Shown: positions 13,801 through 23,287 of the stretch, in pieces
How the letters are laid out: each line of letters begins with the position of its first letter
How positions within the stretch are numbered: the first letter of the stretch is position 1
Origin: Balneola sp.
Lineage (GTDB): Bacteria; Bacteroidota; Rhodothermia; Balneolales; Balneolaceae
Reading direction: 5' to 3'
NCBI GenBank assembly: GCA_002696035.1
Contig: NZQV01000010.1
Location: forward strand, 682,001-746,000
Length of the DNA stretch: 64,000 nucleotides
The notes under the pieces: generated by a model
The model's input: the letters and a program-made list of their open reading frames with translations, nothing else
Told to the model about the DNA's origin: nothing
Databases searched by the model: none
Position numbers and translations under genes: made by a program

Positions 13801-15153
13801 TTATTTTCCCTCAAATTCATGAATAGTTCCGTTTGAAATACTGTGAAGTACTTTGGCTTTCTCTTCCGACATAACTTTGTTGAATACTGAGAAGCTTGCA
13901 TTCTTGCCTTTTTCCAGAGAACCATGTGTTTTATTGATCCCGAGAATATTTGCAGTGTTAACCGTCATCAGCTTCACCACATCCGATTCTGAAAGTCCGC
14001 CTTCATCCAGCAGAATTTCCAGCTTACCGGAAAGATCTTTCAGTTCCATGCCCGCAGAAGCATATCCGACAGACACGTTGGCATCCATCAGCTTTTTGAT
14101 GTTGGTGACTTCCGCTTTCCAGGCTTCCAGCTGTTTCTCGCGATAATTTTGTTCTTCATCGCTGATCTCTTCTTCAGGTGCGTCTTCTTCTTTTTTATCA
14201 GATTCTTCCGCTTCCTTCTGCTTTTTATACCATTCCGGAATATCGGTAAAATCGATATTTGCCAGAACCGGGATGTTACGTTTTTTCAGCTCATCCGCTT
14301 TGGCATAAGCCTCACGGCCAGATACGATCACAGCATCAAAACCAAACTCATCCTGAAGCTTGAACAATCGTTCAATGTGCTCTTTTTGATCCACTTCGAA
14401 ATACAGCGGCTTCTCCTGATTCACCAAAGGAAACAGCGCTTCAAGCACCTGATCTCTGTCAGGAGCCGGCATTTCAGGGTTTTGAGCGTAATACTTCATA
14501 TGCTGCTGAAGTGCCGTGGCATCAAACATCACCTGTCTGAATTGCGCCATCACGCCCATCATGGTTGATGGATACGCACCACTTCCCCATCCACCGGGGG
14601 CTTCATCAAAGGAACCGGCAAGGCCAAAACTTTCTTTCAGCAGTTCAACGTCTTCGCTTTCATTTGACAGATAAAAAGCTTCTACTTGTCCAGGAAGCAT
14701 ATACCCATTCGGATACAGTCCTGCGGTTGTGAACCCGGCCTTCATAGCAGCTTCAAAAGCTTTGTCCTCTTTCAGTATCTCCGATGGTTTGCGTTCGGGT
14801 TGAATGCCGGCACGGTCGTATGGTGGGTTTCCGGGTTCTTCCAAACGAGGCAGATCCTGAGATCTGGGCAAATCGGGACTTCCCCAGATCGCAAGTCCGT
14901 CGATGAAGCCGGGATATACGTGAAGACTGTCTCCACCATCCATCTCGTAGGCATCAAAAGGAATATTCGCGTTGGTTCCGATGGCCTCGATCACTCCGTT
15001 TCGCCAAACAATGGTGGCGGATTCGGTAGTGGATCCATCGGCATTATGAATAGTAACATTGGTAAGTGCATGTGCGGGGGTAGTTTGAGCCTGCAATCCG
15101 GCAAAGCTCATTCCCACAAAAAACAGCACCAATAATGGTATATATTTTTTCAT
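13801..15153 (-). CDS. secreted amidohydrolase-like protein, HxH motif lost
   Basis: The start is placed at 15153, where MKKYIPLLVLFFVGMSFAGL begins a signal peptide; an upstream ATG at 15225 would mask it. This gives 450 aa. The amidohydrolase fold is recognisable from YPGFID (80-85) and GSLEKGKNASFSV near the end. Residues 86-90 are GLAIW, so both histidines of HxH are gone, and the barrel metal ligands are not found. A Lys/Glu-rich insertion (KKQKEAEESDKKEEDAPEEE) interrupts the second half. It is first in the three-gene operon, one base from the active paralogue. A structural partner or binding protein is a reasonable inference. Confidence 0.84.
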   Translation of the reverse strand: MKKYIPLLVLFFVGMSFAGLQAQTTPAHALTNVTIHNADGSTTESATIVWRNGVIEAIGTNANIPFDAYEMDGGDSLHVYPGFIDGLAIWGSPDLPRSQDLPRLEEPGNPPYDRAGIQPERKPSEILKEDKAFEAAMKAGFTTAGLYPNGYMLPGQVEAFYLSNESEDVELLKESFGLAGSFDEAPGGWGSGAYPSTMMGVMAQFRQVMFDATALQQHMKYYAQNPEMPAPDRDQVLEALFPLVNQEKPLYFEVDQKEHIERLFKLQDEFGFDAVIVSGREAYAKADELKKRNIPVLANIDFTDIPEWYKKQKEAEESDKKEEDAPEEEISDEEQNYREKQLEAWKAEVTNIKKLMDANVSVGYASAGMELKDLSGKLEILLDEGGLSESDVVKLMTVNTANILGINKTHGSLEKGKNASFSVFNKVMSEEKAKVLHSISNGTIHEFEGK

Positions 15154-15589
15154 AGTACCTGTTCTGATTATAATTTTAGCTGCCGAAATAACCGCATTAA
15201 TTTCCTCGAAATAAAGGCGGGCCAATCTAAATTATGTAAATGTTGTTGGTTTAAGAGAAAGGTATTTTTCCGGCTAAACTTTGAACTTATCATCTATGGA
15301 GCCAAATTTTTAATTCGTTTGGCACAAATTGGATCCCTGTCTTCACGGGTTGACCATGATTCGGTGTTTCTAACATGTTGAATTGGAAGTTCTATAAACC
15401 AGGGCAGCGAATTATCGCAAATGTAGGACGTATAGCTTATCCGTCCATATTTAATTCGAGTGAGATAGAGAGAAATGAATGCTGCCGGTTAATGACCTGT
15501 CAGGTTTAATCAAAATGCCTCCATAGATGAATAAAGTCAGAAAAACCTGACAGGTCTAGAGGCATAGGAGTCTTGACTCCACACCAACC
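15154..15589. other. intergenic region, 436 bp
   Basis: No gene is visible. It should hold the promoter of the amidohydrolase operon (near the 15153 end) and the 3' end of the lipoprotein operon (near 15589). Palindromic repeats occupy 15494-15580 and are listed separately. Confidence 0.4.
15494..15580. repeat. nested palindromes after the degP-lipoprotein operon
   Basis: GACCTGTCAGGTTT (15494-15507) and AAACCTGACAGGTC (15543-15556) are perfect 14-bp inverted repeats, each itself nearly palindromic, spaced by 35 bp. A separate palindrome GGAGTC-TT-GACTCC follows at 15567-15580, nine bases from the lipoprotein stop. They could form a terminator-like or message-stabilising structure, or be a small REP/MITE-type element. 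Confidence 0.6.
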
Positions 15590-16129
15590 TTAATTTACCA
15601 AATTCCGGAAGGCAGCAGATTCAAGAAAAGCTGATTTATATGCATTCTTTCCGCTAAAACCGGAATTCATGAGTGAGCGGAAATCTACTTTTGAAATGGA
15701 CACCCGAGAATACCCCAGATAATGTCCTTCTTTTTGGACTGCTTTACCGTTGGAACCGGAAGCTTGCTCTTCTACTTGCTGATGTGCATTCCGCAGCGTG
15801 AGAATGAAATCAGTTTGAGTAACGGTAGAATTACCTCCTTCTCCAAGTTCTTCACGAATCTCCTCCAACTGTTTTGCTAAAGCCGTTTCTAGCGTTGCTT
15901 TGGCTTGAAGGCGGGCATTGGCAATGGCTATCACCGAGTCGGCTTCAATCGCAGTGGCATATCCATGAAATGCTAGAGAATCTGAACTGAAGCCTGAGGA
16001 TATAAACCATGCCGGCACATCAGACGCCGGGGCAGCTGACTTAGAAGTGGCTTCTTCTGTGGCTGCACATGATGAAACTAGAATAGCTATACACGAACCG
16101 ACAAATAAAATTTTTAAAAAATGTGGCAT
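15590..16129 (-). CDS. LPP20-type lipoprotein
   Basis: This 179-aa protein has a lipoprotein signal with VSSC at the lipobox (Cys 21). The mature part carries a PAWFISSGFSSDSLAFHGYATA segment followed by helix-forming ARLQAKATLETALAKQLEE, the pattern of the LPP20/LPP40 lipoprotein family. The start overlaps the degP stop by one base (TAATG), indicating translational coupling with the protease. Role unknown; an outer-membrane-associated envelope protein is likely. Confidence 0.75.
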   Translation of the reverse strand: MPHFLKILFVGSCIAILVSSCAATEEATSKSAAPASDVPAWFISSGFSSDSLAFHGYATAIEADSVIAIANARLQAKATLETALAKQLEEIREELGEGGNSTVTQTDFILTLRNAHQQVEEQASGSNGKAVQKEGHYLGYSRVSISKVDFRSLMNSGFSGKNAYKSAFLESAAFRNLVN

Positions 16130-17664
16130 TAATTTCTTTTTAATTCGATGAATCCTTTTATGTCGTCACTATTTCTGATCTCTATGATAACCGATCCATC
16201 GTCATTTAAATTACGGCGCATAAGTTCTTCTAAAGTTGTTAGATCTTCAACCTTTTCTTCGCCTATTTTTACGATCTGCTGATCTTCTCTCAACCCCCGG
16301 TTCCATGCTTCCGTATATTTATAGACGCGGTCCACATAGATATCAAATTTCTCATGATCCTCAGGTTTTGCAATAGCCACTACTCTGAATCCAAGGTCAA
16401 ATTCACTATACATCACCCCTTCTTTTTCTTCGGGGATCTCTTCCATTTCAAATGATTCTTCATTGGCAGCTACTTCCGGAATTTCACGAGGTTCTAACAA
16501 TTTCAGAACCACATTCTTTTGAAGCTCATCACCATTGCGCAAAATGGTAAGCTCCACCACCTCCCCCGGATTCAATACAGCTACCTGCTGCTGCAACTCG
16601 TTGGCTTCATTGACATTTACACCATTTACCTGAAGGACTACATCGCCTGGTTCAACTCCGGCTTCATTAGCGGCACCATCAGGCGAAACCGACATGATCT
16701 CAACCCCACGAACGGTTTCCATTCCTTTTTCTAAAGCTCGTTCGTAGTCAACGCCGGCAATACTTACGCCCAGCAAAGCACGTCGCACTTCCCCAAATTC
16801 GATCAGATCTCGGGCCACTTTTATGGCGAGATTGCTCGGGACGGCAAATCCATATCCCTGATACGTACCGGACTGAGAAGCAATGGCCGTGTTGATCCCG
16901 ATCAGCTGTCCGCTTGTGTTCACCAACGCACCACCACTGTTTCCTTTATTGATGGCCGCATCGGTTTGTATGAAGCTCTCGATGCGCATTTGGTCGTCAA
17001 TGATCTGTACATCCCGGCTTAGGGCACTTACAATTCCAGCGGTTACCGTTGAGCGTAATCTAAATGGATTCCCGATCGCCAGCACCCACTCACCTACATC
17101 AAGGTTCTCAGAATTTCCGATGGTTGCATGCGGAAGATCGGTTCCATTGATCTTTATAACGGCCAGATCTGTGCTTGAATCGAACCCAACTACCTTGGCT
17201 TGATATTCCCTTTTGTCGCTTAACACAACCCGCAATCCCTGGTCTACAGCCTCTTCAATTACATGATTATTGGTGAGAATGTATCCGTCTTTGGTAATAA
17301 GAACTCCGGAGCCAACAGTGCGCGCTCTTCTGGGGATGAGCTGATCCCAAATGCTTTCATCTTCTTCATCAAATTCGTGCAACTCATCGTTGGGCATACT
17401 CCCTTCAATAGGAACGATCGCTTCTATGTAAACAACGGTTGGTGTGACTTCCTCTGCTACTTTTTTGAAAAGAAAACGGGCATCAGCTCCTTCCAACTGT
17501 TCATCAGACAAATAGGGCTCTTCGCTTCGGGTGATCTCGGTTGTACGGACTTCAGCAAGTGGTGCCAATTCCTCGTTGATGGTATATAAAGCGATTAGTG
17601 TACCGGCTGTGATACCGATCATCAGCAGCAAAACGGCGGTTAAAATTAGGTCTTTTCTTTTCAT
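16129..17664 (-). CDS. DegP/HtrA-family periplasmic serine protease
   Basis: This 511-aa protein has an N-terminal membrane anchor (residues 5-28), a trypsin-like S1C domain with catalytic His134 (TNNHVI), Asp166 (SSTDLAVI) and Ser243 (GNSGGAL), and two PDZ domains (about 300-395 and 430-505) separated by a Glu-rich linker. Envelope quality control is the family role. An acidic insertion before the protease core (NDELHEFDEEDES) replaces the usual LA-loop region. The ATG overlaps the recO stop by four bases, and the stop overlaps the lipoprotein start by one, so recO-degP-lipoprotein form one operon. Confidence 0.92.
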   Translation of the reverse strand: MKRKDLILTAVLLLMIGITAGTLIALYTINEELAPLAEVRTTEITRSEEPYLSDEQLEGADARFLFKKVAEEVTPTVVYIEAIVPIEGSMPNDELHEFDEEDESIWDQLIPRRARTVGSGVLITKDGYILTNNHVIEEAVDQGLRVVLSDKREYQAKVVGFDSSTDLAVIKINGTDLPHATIGNSENLDVGEWVLAIGNPFRLRSTVTAGIVSALSRDVQIIDDQMRIESFIQTDAAINKGNSGGALVNTSGQLIGINTAIASQSGTYQGYGFAVPSNLAIKVARDLIEFGEVRRALLGVSIAGVDYERALEKGMETVRGVEIMSVSPDGAANEAGVEPGDVVLQVNGVNVNEANELQQQVAVLNPGEVVELTILRNGDELQKNVVLKLLEPREIPEVAANEESFEMEEIPEEKEGVMYSEFDLGFRVVAIAKPEDHEKFDIYVDRVYKYTEAWNRGLREDQQIVKIGEEKVEDLTTLEELMRRNLNDDGSVIIEIRNSDDIKGFIELKRN

Positions 17665-18401
17665 GGATGCACCTGTAACATCTGTTCAAAAATGGAATCT
17701 GATTTTCGTTCTCTGTAGCCTTCAATGTGATATTTGAAGTATAAGTCTAAATGTTGAACAAGTTGCTTTAGTTCAGCATTCTCTAAGTCAACATTAAAAA
17801 TGGAAGAACTTCTGTAATGCAGGGCTAACGTGACAAACAGCGTTTGATTCTCTGTTAGTTTATATGAAGCCTCTCCTTCAGATCGAGCAGAGATACTCCC
17901 GCTTTCGATATTTAGGTATGCACGTTGCTCTTCCGTGTCACGACTATCCACCAAGCCAATTCCTGAGATCTCTGCCAGACGAATCTGCGCATAAGGGAAG
18001 ATCTGAGGTTTTGCATCGTCAGCCTCTCCCAGCCATTGAATAAAATTATTGGCGAAAGCGAAAATTGGCGTGTTTACTTCATTGTCATGAACCAGCTGCC
18101 CCAATAATTCCAAAACGGCATATAAAACGGCCGCCCGGTCAAAGTGTTTGCGGAATACATCGGCAGAGTATTCTATGGAGGCTTCTGTTAGGGTTTGTAC
18201 GCTGCGGGTGTTTTTGTAGTAATAGACCACATCCAGAATTGAACCGGTCTGAAGAATACCGGAAAGCTTATTCTTAGGACGTTTAGCGCCCTTGGCGATC
18301 AGTGCGATCTTGCCGTGTTCTTCAGAAAGTACGGTAAGAATGTAGCTCGAGTCCTGATAGTCGACCATCCGCAATATGATAACTTTCGTGTGTGTGATCA
18401 T
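17661..18401 (-). CDS. recO: DNA repair protein RecO
   Basis: This 246-aa protein has the RecO N-terminal OB fold (ITHTKVIILRMVDYQDSSYILTV, then GKIALIAKGAKRPKNKL) and a helical C-terminal domain. RecO loads RecA with RecR and anneals single strands. The zinc-finger cysteines of many RecO proteins are absent; I see no Cys in the sequence. Length is normal. It is first in the operon with degP. Confidence 0.9.
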   Translation of the reverse strand: MITHTKVIILRMVDYQDSSYILTVLSEEHGKIALIAKGAKRPKNKLSGILQTGSILDVVYYYKNTRSVQTLTEASIEYSADVFRKHFDRAAVLYAVLELLGQLVHDNEVNTPIFAFANNFIQWLGEADDAKPQIFPYAQIRLAEISGIGLVDSRDTEEQRAYLNIESGSISARSEGEASYKLTENQTLFVTLALHYRSSSIFNVDLENAELKQLVQHLDLYFKYHIEGYRERKSDSIFEQMLQVHP

Positions 18402-18547
18402 TCCAACAATATATAAGCTTTCGTTGATTTATTTGGTATGACCAAAGCTCAAAATCACATAAAAGAATAAGATCGGTTGGTCTTCCCAAGGTTCTCATCC
18501 CCATAACTACCGGTACTCATATGAGTTACAGTTTAATACCCGTGCTT

Positions 18548-19048
18548 TTATTCAAATTCAGCTTCCAGAAATTCTACTCTGAACTTGAAATAGATATCCA
18601 GCATTTCTTTCATTTCTGTGTAGAGTTCGTATAGCTCATTCAGCTCCTCTTCCTCATTCTTGCTTATCTGTATGAATTCATTTTCTGTAGCAATATCGAG
18701 GCTGAACCACTCCTTGGGCTTCATCCCTTTACTGAAAAGTGCCTGACCACTGTCATGATTCGAAAGAAGGATCTCATTCACATCACCAAAGCCAATCGTG
18801 CGCAATTTCACTCTGAAATACCTGAAAAAACGGTAGTATTTGGTAATGGTATATTCGTCACGGTCGAACACAATCTCGTAGCGGGAAAATATCTTCAAGA
18901 GTACCGCAACAGCAAAGATCAGGAAGAACATGGCAAACACAAATCCCAGCACAAAACTGAAAAAAAACAGAATAAAGTCTATGAGCGTGAAACTGGCTTC
19001 CACTCCCACAAAGATCAGATCGCGTTGTTTGTGAAGATCGTAGTTCAA
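18548..19048 (-). CDS. hypothetical membrane protein, 166 aa
   Basis: I do not recognise this protein. One long hydrophobic hairpin (about residues 18-53, FTLIDFILFFFSFVLGFVF then AMFFLIFAVAVLLKIF) gives two adjacent membrane segments. A cytoplasmic domain follows with strands resembling a PH-like fold (YEIVFDRDEYTITKYYRFF) and an acidic helical tail. The only available start is TTG. It lies alone between recO and the carboxyltransferase gene, on the same strand. Confidence 0.6.
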   Translation of the reverse strand: MNYDLHKQRDLIFVGVEASFTLIDFILFFFSFVLGFVFAMFFLIFAVAVLLKIFSRYEIVFDRDEYTITKYYRFFRYFRVKLRTIGFGDVNEILLSNHDSGQALFSKGMKPKEWFSLDIATENEFIQISKNEEEELNELYELYTEMKEMLDIYFKFRVEFLEAEFE

Positions 19049-19074
19049 ATGCAGCTTTTTAAAAGATATTGGAA

Positions 19075-19100
19075 CACAAAAGGACGCAATTTCTGCGCCC
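19075..19100 (-). terminator. terminator after the carboxyltransferase gene
   Basis: On the minus strand GGGCGCA and TGCGTCC pair (one G-U) around a short GAAAT loop and are followed by TTTT. It lies 48 bp past the stop of the gene ending at 19148. Confidence 0.6.
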
Positions 19101-19147
19101 TTTCAGTATAACAATTATGTCGGAGTTTTGGTCTATAGGTATTGATC

Positions 19148-20779
19148 TTACGTTTGCATCACTCCGGTTTTGAATTCCGGGATCTCCGGATTCAGGTTGG
19201 CGCAGTCGATGGCTTTTGAAATACGCTCCCGGGTATCAAGTGGATTAATGATTCCATCAACCCATAGTCGGGATGCAGCATATCGCACATCGGTTTGCTT
19301 ATCATAGCGATCGCTGATCTTTTTCATAATTCTTTGCTGATCTTCTTCGCTCACCTCTTTTCCCTTTTTCTTCATGCCTGCGACCTGAATTTGCATCAGC
19401 GTTTTGGAGGCCGATGCCCCACTCATTACAGCGATCTTTGCGGTGGGCCAGGCATACATAAAGCGGGGGTCGTAAGCACGTCCGCACATGGCGTAATTGC
19501 CGGCTCCATAACTATTTCCAACAACGATGGTGATCTTAGGTACTGTACTGTTGCTCATGGCATTAACCATTTTAGCTCCGTCTTTAATGATACCACCGTG
19601 CTCACTTCTCTTCCCGATCATAAATCCGCTCACATCCTGGAAAAAAATGAGGGGAATTTTCTTTTGGTTACAGTTCATAATGAAGCGTGCTGCTTTGTCG
19701 GCACTATCGGAATAGATCACCCCGCCGATCTGCATTTCTCCATTCTTGGTGCGGCTTACCGTTCGCTGATTGGCTACAATACCAACGCTCCATCCATCGA
19801 TCCTCGCAAAGCCGGTGATGAGCGTTTGTCCATATCCCTTTTTGAATTCAGTGAAACTGTCTTCATCAATAATGCAGTCCAGCACTTCATTCATGTCATA
19901 GGGACTAGTGCGAGATTCCGGCATGATCTCAAAAATATCACTGGCCGGACGCTTGGGTTCTTTGCTTTCCTTCCGGTTGAAGCCGGCGGTATCAAAAGGC
20001 CCAAATTTATCGACCAGGTCCCTAATGGTCTCAAGAGCCTCCTCATCGTTCTCCATTTTATAATCTGTGACTCCAGAGATCTCAGTGTGTGTAGTTGCAC
20101 CGCCGAGGGTTTCATTGTCAACATCTTCTCCAATGGCTGCTTTTACCAGGTAACTTCCGGCCAAAAACACGCTTCCGGTTCCGTCTACGATCAGTGCTTC
20201 GTCACTCATTATAGGCAAATACGCCCCACCGGCTACGCAACTTCCCATAATAGCAGCGATCTGTGGAATACCTTTGGCTGAGATGACCGCATTGTTGCGG
20301 AACATACGCCCAAAATGATCTTTATCCGGGAAGATCTCATCCTGCATGGGAAGGAAAACTCCAGCTGAATCCACCAAATAAATGAGTGGAATATGATTCT
20401 CAATGGCGATTTCCTGTGCGCGTAAATTCTTTTTTGCGGTAATCGGAAACCATGCTCCTGCTTTTACCGTGGCGTCGTTAGCGACGATCATGCACTTACG
20501 TCCACTCACTTCTCCAATTCCGGTCACCACTCCTCCGGAAGGACATCCACCCTGCTCTTCATACATTTCGTATCCGGCCCAAAGCCCAAGTTCATGAAAG
20601 GCAGAATCCGGGTCGATAAGCTTTTCAACCCGCTCACGGGCTGTTAGCTTGCCCTTTCCATGCTCTTTATCGATACGTTTTTGCCCGCCTCCTTTCTTGA
20701 TCTCTGCCTCGGTTTTACCAAATTCTTCGATGATGTTATGCAACCAATGCTTGGTAGCGCTTCCAGCGTTTGTGCTCAT
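19148..20779 (-). CDS. acyl-CoA carboxylase, carboxyltransferase subunit
   Basis: An ATG at 20779 (MSTNAGSATKHW) is preferred to the in-frame TTG nine bases upstream, giving 543 aa. The double crotonase-fold carboxyltransferase of the propionyl/methylcrotonyl-CoA carboxylase beta type is clear: GGCPSGGVVTGIGEVSGR, LVDSAGVFLPMQ, GSCVAGGAYLP in the first half, and QDVSGFMIG, NSYGAGNYAMCGRAYDPRF in the second. It transfers CO2 from carboxybiotin to an acyl-CoA. The closest family resemblance is the methylcrotonoyl-CoA carboxylase beta subunit, but substrate is not proven. A biotin carboxylase is encoded at 61 kb, far from it, and no biotin carrier protein is seen. Confidence 0.9.
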   Translation of the reverse strand: MSTNAGSATKHWLHNIIEEFGKTEAEIKKGGGQKRIDKEHGKGKLTARERVEKLIDPDSAFHELGLWAGYEMYEEQGGCPSGGVVTGIGEVSGRKCMIVANDATVKAGAWFPITAKKNLRAQEIAIENHIPLIYLVDSAGVFLPMQDEIFPDKDHFGRMFRNNAVISAKGIPQIAAIMGSCVAGGAYLPIMSDEALIVDGTGSVFLAGSYLVKAAIGEDVDNETLGGATTHTEISGVTDYKMENDEEALETIRDLVDKFGPFDTAGFNRKESKEPKRPASDIFEIMPESRTSPYDMNEVLDCIIDEDSFTEFKKGYGQTLITGFARIDGWSVGIVANQRTVSRTKNGEMQIGGVIYSDSADKAARFIMNCNQKKIPLIFFQDVSGFMIGKRSEHGGIIKDGAKMVNAMSNSTVPKITIVVGNSYGAGNYAMCGRAYDPRFMYAWPTAKIAVMSGASASKTLMQIQVAGMKKKGKEVSEEDQQRIMKKISDRYDKQTDVRYAASRLWVDGIINPLDTRERISKAIDCANLNPEIPEFKTGVMQT

Positions 20780-20894
20780 ATTTTGCAATGTTTTTAGTTC
20801 TTATAATGTTCGTTCGAAAGGTGCGTTGAAAATAGGGATTATATTTAATCATTAAACCCCGATATTCATCATAATCATTCAAAAATTTAGTTTT

Positions 20895-22271
20895 ATGAGA
20901 AAACTCGTTCTCTCCTTGATCATATTATTCACTTTTGCCGGCAGTCTTCTTGCTCAGCGTGTCACTTATCCTCAATTGGTCTTCAGGAGTCAAACTCCGG
21001 AGATCTTTATTGATGAACTTATCCTTCCCGCAGAAGATGGCAAAACCACGCTCGCCTTCCTCTTTCGTTTCAACAACGATTTCATTCCCTATAAAAAGAT
21101 TCCGATGAACAACGAGTTTAATGCTCCGGAAGATGCTGAATTCTACTCCACCGTTCGGCTTAGCACGGAGATCTACGAAGGAGAATTAAAACGCCGGCAG
21201 GACCCTTCTGCAAATTCCGTTACTAGAGATTTTTGGTCGGATACATTGTTCGCAGCTTCTTTCGAAGAAACCCGGTCAAACGAAAATTTTGCAGCCGGAT
21301 ACCTCGAGACTCAGATCACACCTGGAACGTATAATTTCATTCTGCAGCTTTCTATGATGCAGGAGATCAACGAACGAAATACCCAACGCCGAGAGATCAA
21401 TATCCCTAACCTTCAGGAAGCAAAAAAAGGGGAAATATATTTCACAAGAAATAGGTCTGAAGTAAATGGCTTGCAGCAACTTGAGCTAATGAACTTAGAA
21501 GACAATGTGCCTTACGGCAAAGACTTTTACGCGGCTATTCGCATTCCCGATTATGATGAATCAGCAAGCTATTCAGTATCTGTAAACGAGGCACGTATAT
21601 CCAGAAATGACACGACTTCACAGGAAGAAGTGCTAACTGCTGAGCTCTCCAAAGCTGACATCTTCACCAATGCATTTTTAAAGCTGAAAAGAGCCAAGGC
21701 GCCACTCCTGGAGCTAACCCAGGGCAATGGTGATTTTACTTACGCAGTGACCAAAATACCGGCCGCAAAGTTTGAGAATGCCGGTTATATCCTCACCCTC
21801 AATAAGGATGGACAAGAGTCTCCTCTGGCCCTTTCCTTTTTTCGATCGTACTGGGCCAATATGCCGGCAAGTTTGTATAACCTTGAGATCGCTATCCGGC
21901 ACTTGAAATACATTGTTCCCGAGAAGGAAGTAGAGCGCATCAATAAAGGAAATATGCAGGAACGGGAGAAGAAATTCCGTGAATTCTGGGAACAACGAGA
22001 CCCCACACCCAACACGGTTTATAATGAACTTATGGCCGAATATTACCGCCGTATCGACTATGCCTTTAATGAATATGGCTCTCAGGAAAACCCTATGGGA
22101 CATGAAAATGATCAGGGGGAGGTTTATATCAAATTTGGTCCACCGGATAGTACTGAGCGACGTTTCCCGGAAAGGGGCAGAACGATCGAGATCTGGGAAT
22201 ATCCCAACCGCACCTTTGTGTTTGAATCCACTACCGGTTTCGGTGATTTCAAACTTGTGGGTACCAAATAG
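20895..22271 (+). CDS. GWxTD domain secreted protein
   Basis: This 458-aa protein has a signal peptide (MRKLVLSLIILFTFAGSLLA). The C-terminal 110 residues match the GWxTD-domain pattern: FREFWEQRDPTPNT, YYRRIDYAFNEYG, then GEVYIKFGPPDS and IEIWEYPN. The Gly-Trp at the name motif is replaced by EFW. The N-terminal part is beta-rich. Function is unknown in the family; it is common in Bacteroidota-like bacteria. It starts a four-gene operon, two bases before pdxA. Confidence 0.82.
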   Translation: MRKLVLSLIILFTFAGSLLAQRVTYPQLVFRSQTPEIFIDELILPAEDGKTTLAFLFRFNNDFIPYKKIPMNNEFNAPEDAEFYSTVRLSTEIYEGELKRRQDPSANSVTRDFWSDTLFAASFEETRSNENFAAGYLETQITPGTYNFILQLSMMQEINERNTQRREINIPNLQEAKKGEIYFTRNRSEVNGLQQLELMNLEDNVPYGKDFYAAIRIPDYDESASYSVSVNEARISRNDTTSQEEVLTAELSKADIFTNAFLKLKRAKAPLLELTQGNGDFTYAVTKIPAAKFENAGYILTLNKDGQESPLALSFFRSYWANMPASLYNLEIAIRHLKYIVPEKEVERINKGNMQEREKKFREFWEQRDPTPNTVYNELMAEYYRRIDYAFNEYGSQENPMGHENDQGEVYIKFGPPDSTERRFPERGRTIEIWEYPNRTFVFESTTGFGDFKLVGTK

Positions 22272-22273
22272 AA

Positions 22274-23287
22274 ATGACTGATCCCAAACCGCGCATTGTA
22301 ATTTCTATTGGTGATTTCAACGGAATTGGTCCGGAGATCATCCTGAAATCGCTAACGGAAGACTTTATCGGTACTTCAACTCCGGTAATACTCTCCCCTC
22401 CGGGTGTTATTGATTTTTACTGCGGAAATTTGGGCTTTGAGAACCCTATACACTCCATAGACAATATCGACCAGGCAGAACCCGGAAAGATCAATGTATT
22501 GGATCCTTTAAAGAATGAGAAAACTATATCCGTAACTCCCGGCTATCAAACTGAGAAAAGTGGATTGGTGGCTATGAAAGCCATCGAAATGGGAATTGAG
22601 CTTTGCACAAGCGGAAGTGCACAAGCTCTTGTTACCGCCCCCATATCAAAGGAAGCCGTGAATTTAGCAGGCTATAATATTCCGGGGCATACTGAATTTC
22701 TTGCCACCCAGACAGGCACTCAGGAAGTACTCATGATGCTGGTGAGCGGAGACTTACGGGTGAGTTTAGTGACCACCCACATTCCGATCAGAGAAGTCGC
22801 TCAGAAAATTTCAGCAGCTTTGATTGAGCGGAAGCTTGAGATCCTCTCCCAAAGCCTGAAAGAAGACTTCGGAATTGAAAAACCAAAAATTGCTGTTTTT
22901 GGGCTCAACCCCCATGCCGGTGATGGCGGCGTGATAGGTCGCGAGGAAATGGATCTGATCACTCCCCTGCTCAAGAAACTTCAGCCAAACATTCATAATA
23001 CCATAATTAGTGGCCCCTTTCCCGCTGATGGTTTTTTCGGACAACAGCTTCACAAAGAATTTGATGCCATACTCGCTATGTATCACGATCAGGGACTGGC
23101 TCCCTTCAAACTTCTCTCTTTTGGAAAAGGCGTGAATTTTACCGCCGGGCTCCCTATCATTCGTACTTCTCCGGATCATGGCACAGCCTTCGATATTGCC
23201 GGTAAAGGGATGGGCAATCCATCCTCTTTCAAGGAAGCCTATTCATTAGCCGTTCAACTTGCAAAACAGAGATTCAGTGACATCTGA
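22274..23287 (+). CDS. pdxA: 4-hydroxythreonine-4-phosphate dehydrogenase PdxA
   Basis: This 337-aa protein is of usual length. GDFNGIGPEII near the N-terminus, the metal-site HTEFLA, FGLNPHAGDGG, MYHDQGLAPFKLL and IIRTSPDHGTAFDIAGKG are family signatures. It oxidises 4-phosphohydroxy-L-threonine in pyridoxal phosphate synthesis. It is translationally close to the GWxTD gene and overlaps the downstream methyltransferase gene. Confidence 0.95.
   Translation: MTDPKPRIVISIGDFNGIGPEIILKSLTEDFIGTSTPVILSPPGVIDFYCGNLGFENPIHSIDNIDQAEPGKINVLDPLKNEKTISVTPGYQTEKSGLVAMKAIEMGIELCTSGSAQALVTAPISKEAVNLAGYNIPGHTEFLATQTGTQEVLMMLVSGDLRVSLVTTHIPIREVAQKISAALIERKLEILSQSLKEDFGIEKPKIAVFGLNPHAGDGGVIGREEMDLITPLLKKLQPNIHNTIISGPFPADGFFGQQLHKEFDAILAMYHDQGLAPFKLLSFGKGVNFTAGLPIIRTSPDHGTAFDIAGKGMGNPSSFKEAYSLAVQLAKQRFSDI

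Noticed and set aside
13800-13925. The 42-codon N-terminal extension of the active amidohydrolase
   Set aside because: It overlaps the upstream gene and would bury a clear signal peptide; the start at 13799 has a GAGGG site.
19295-20281. A 328-codon plus-strand frame
   Set aside because: It is fully antisense to the well-supported carboxyltransferase gene and has no domain match by eye.
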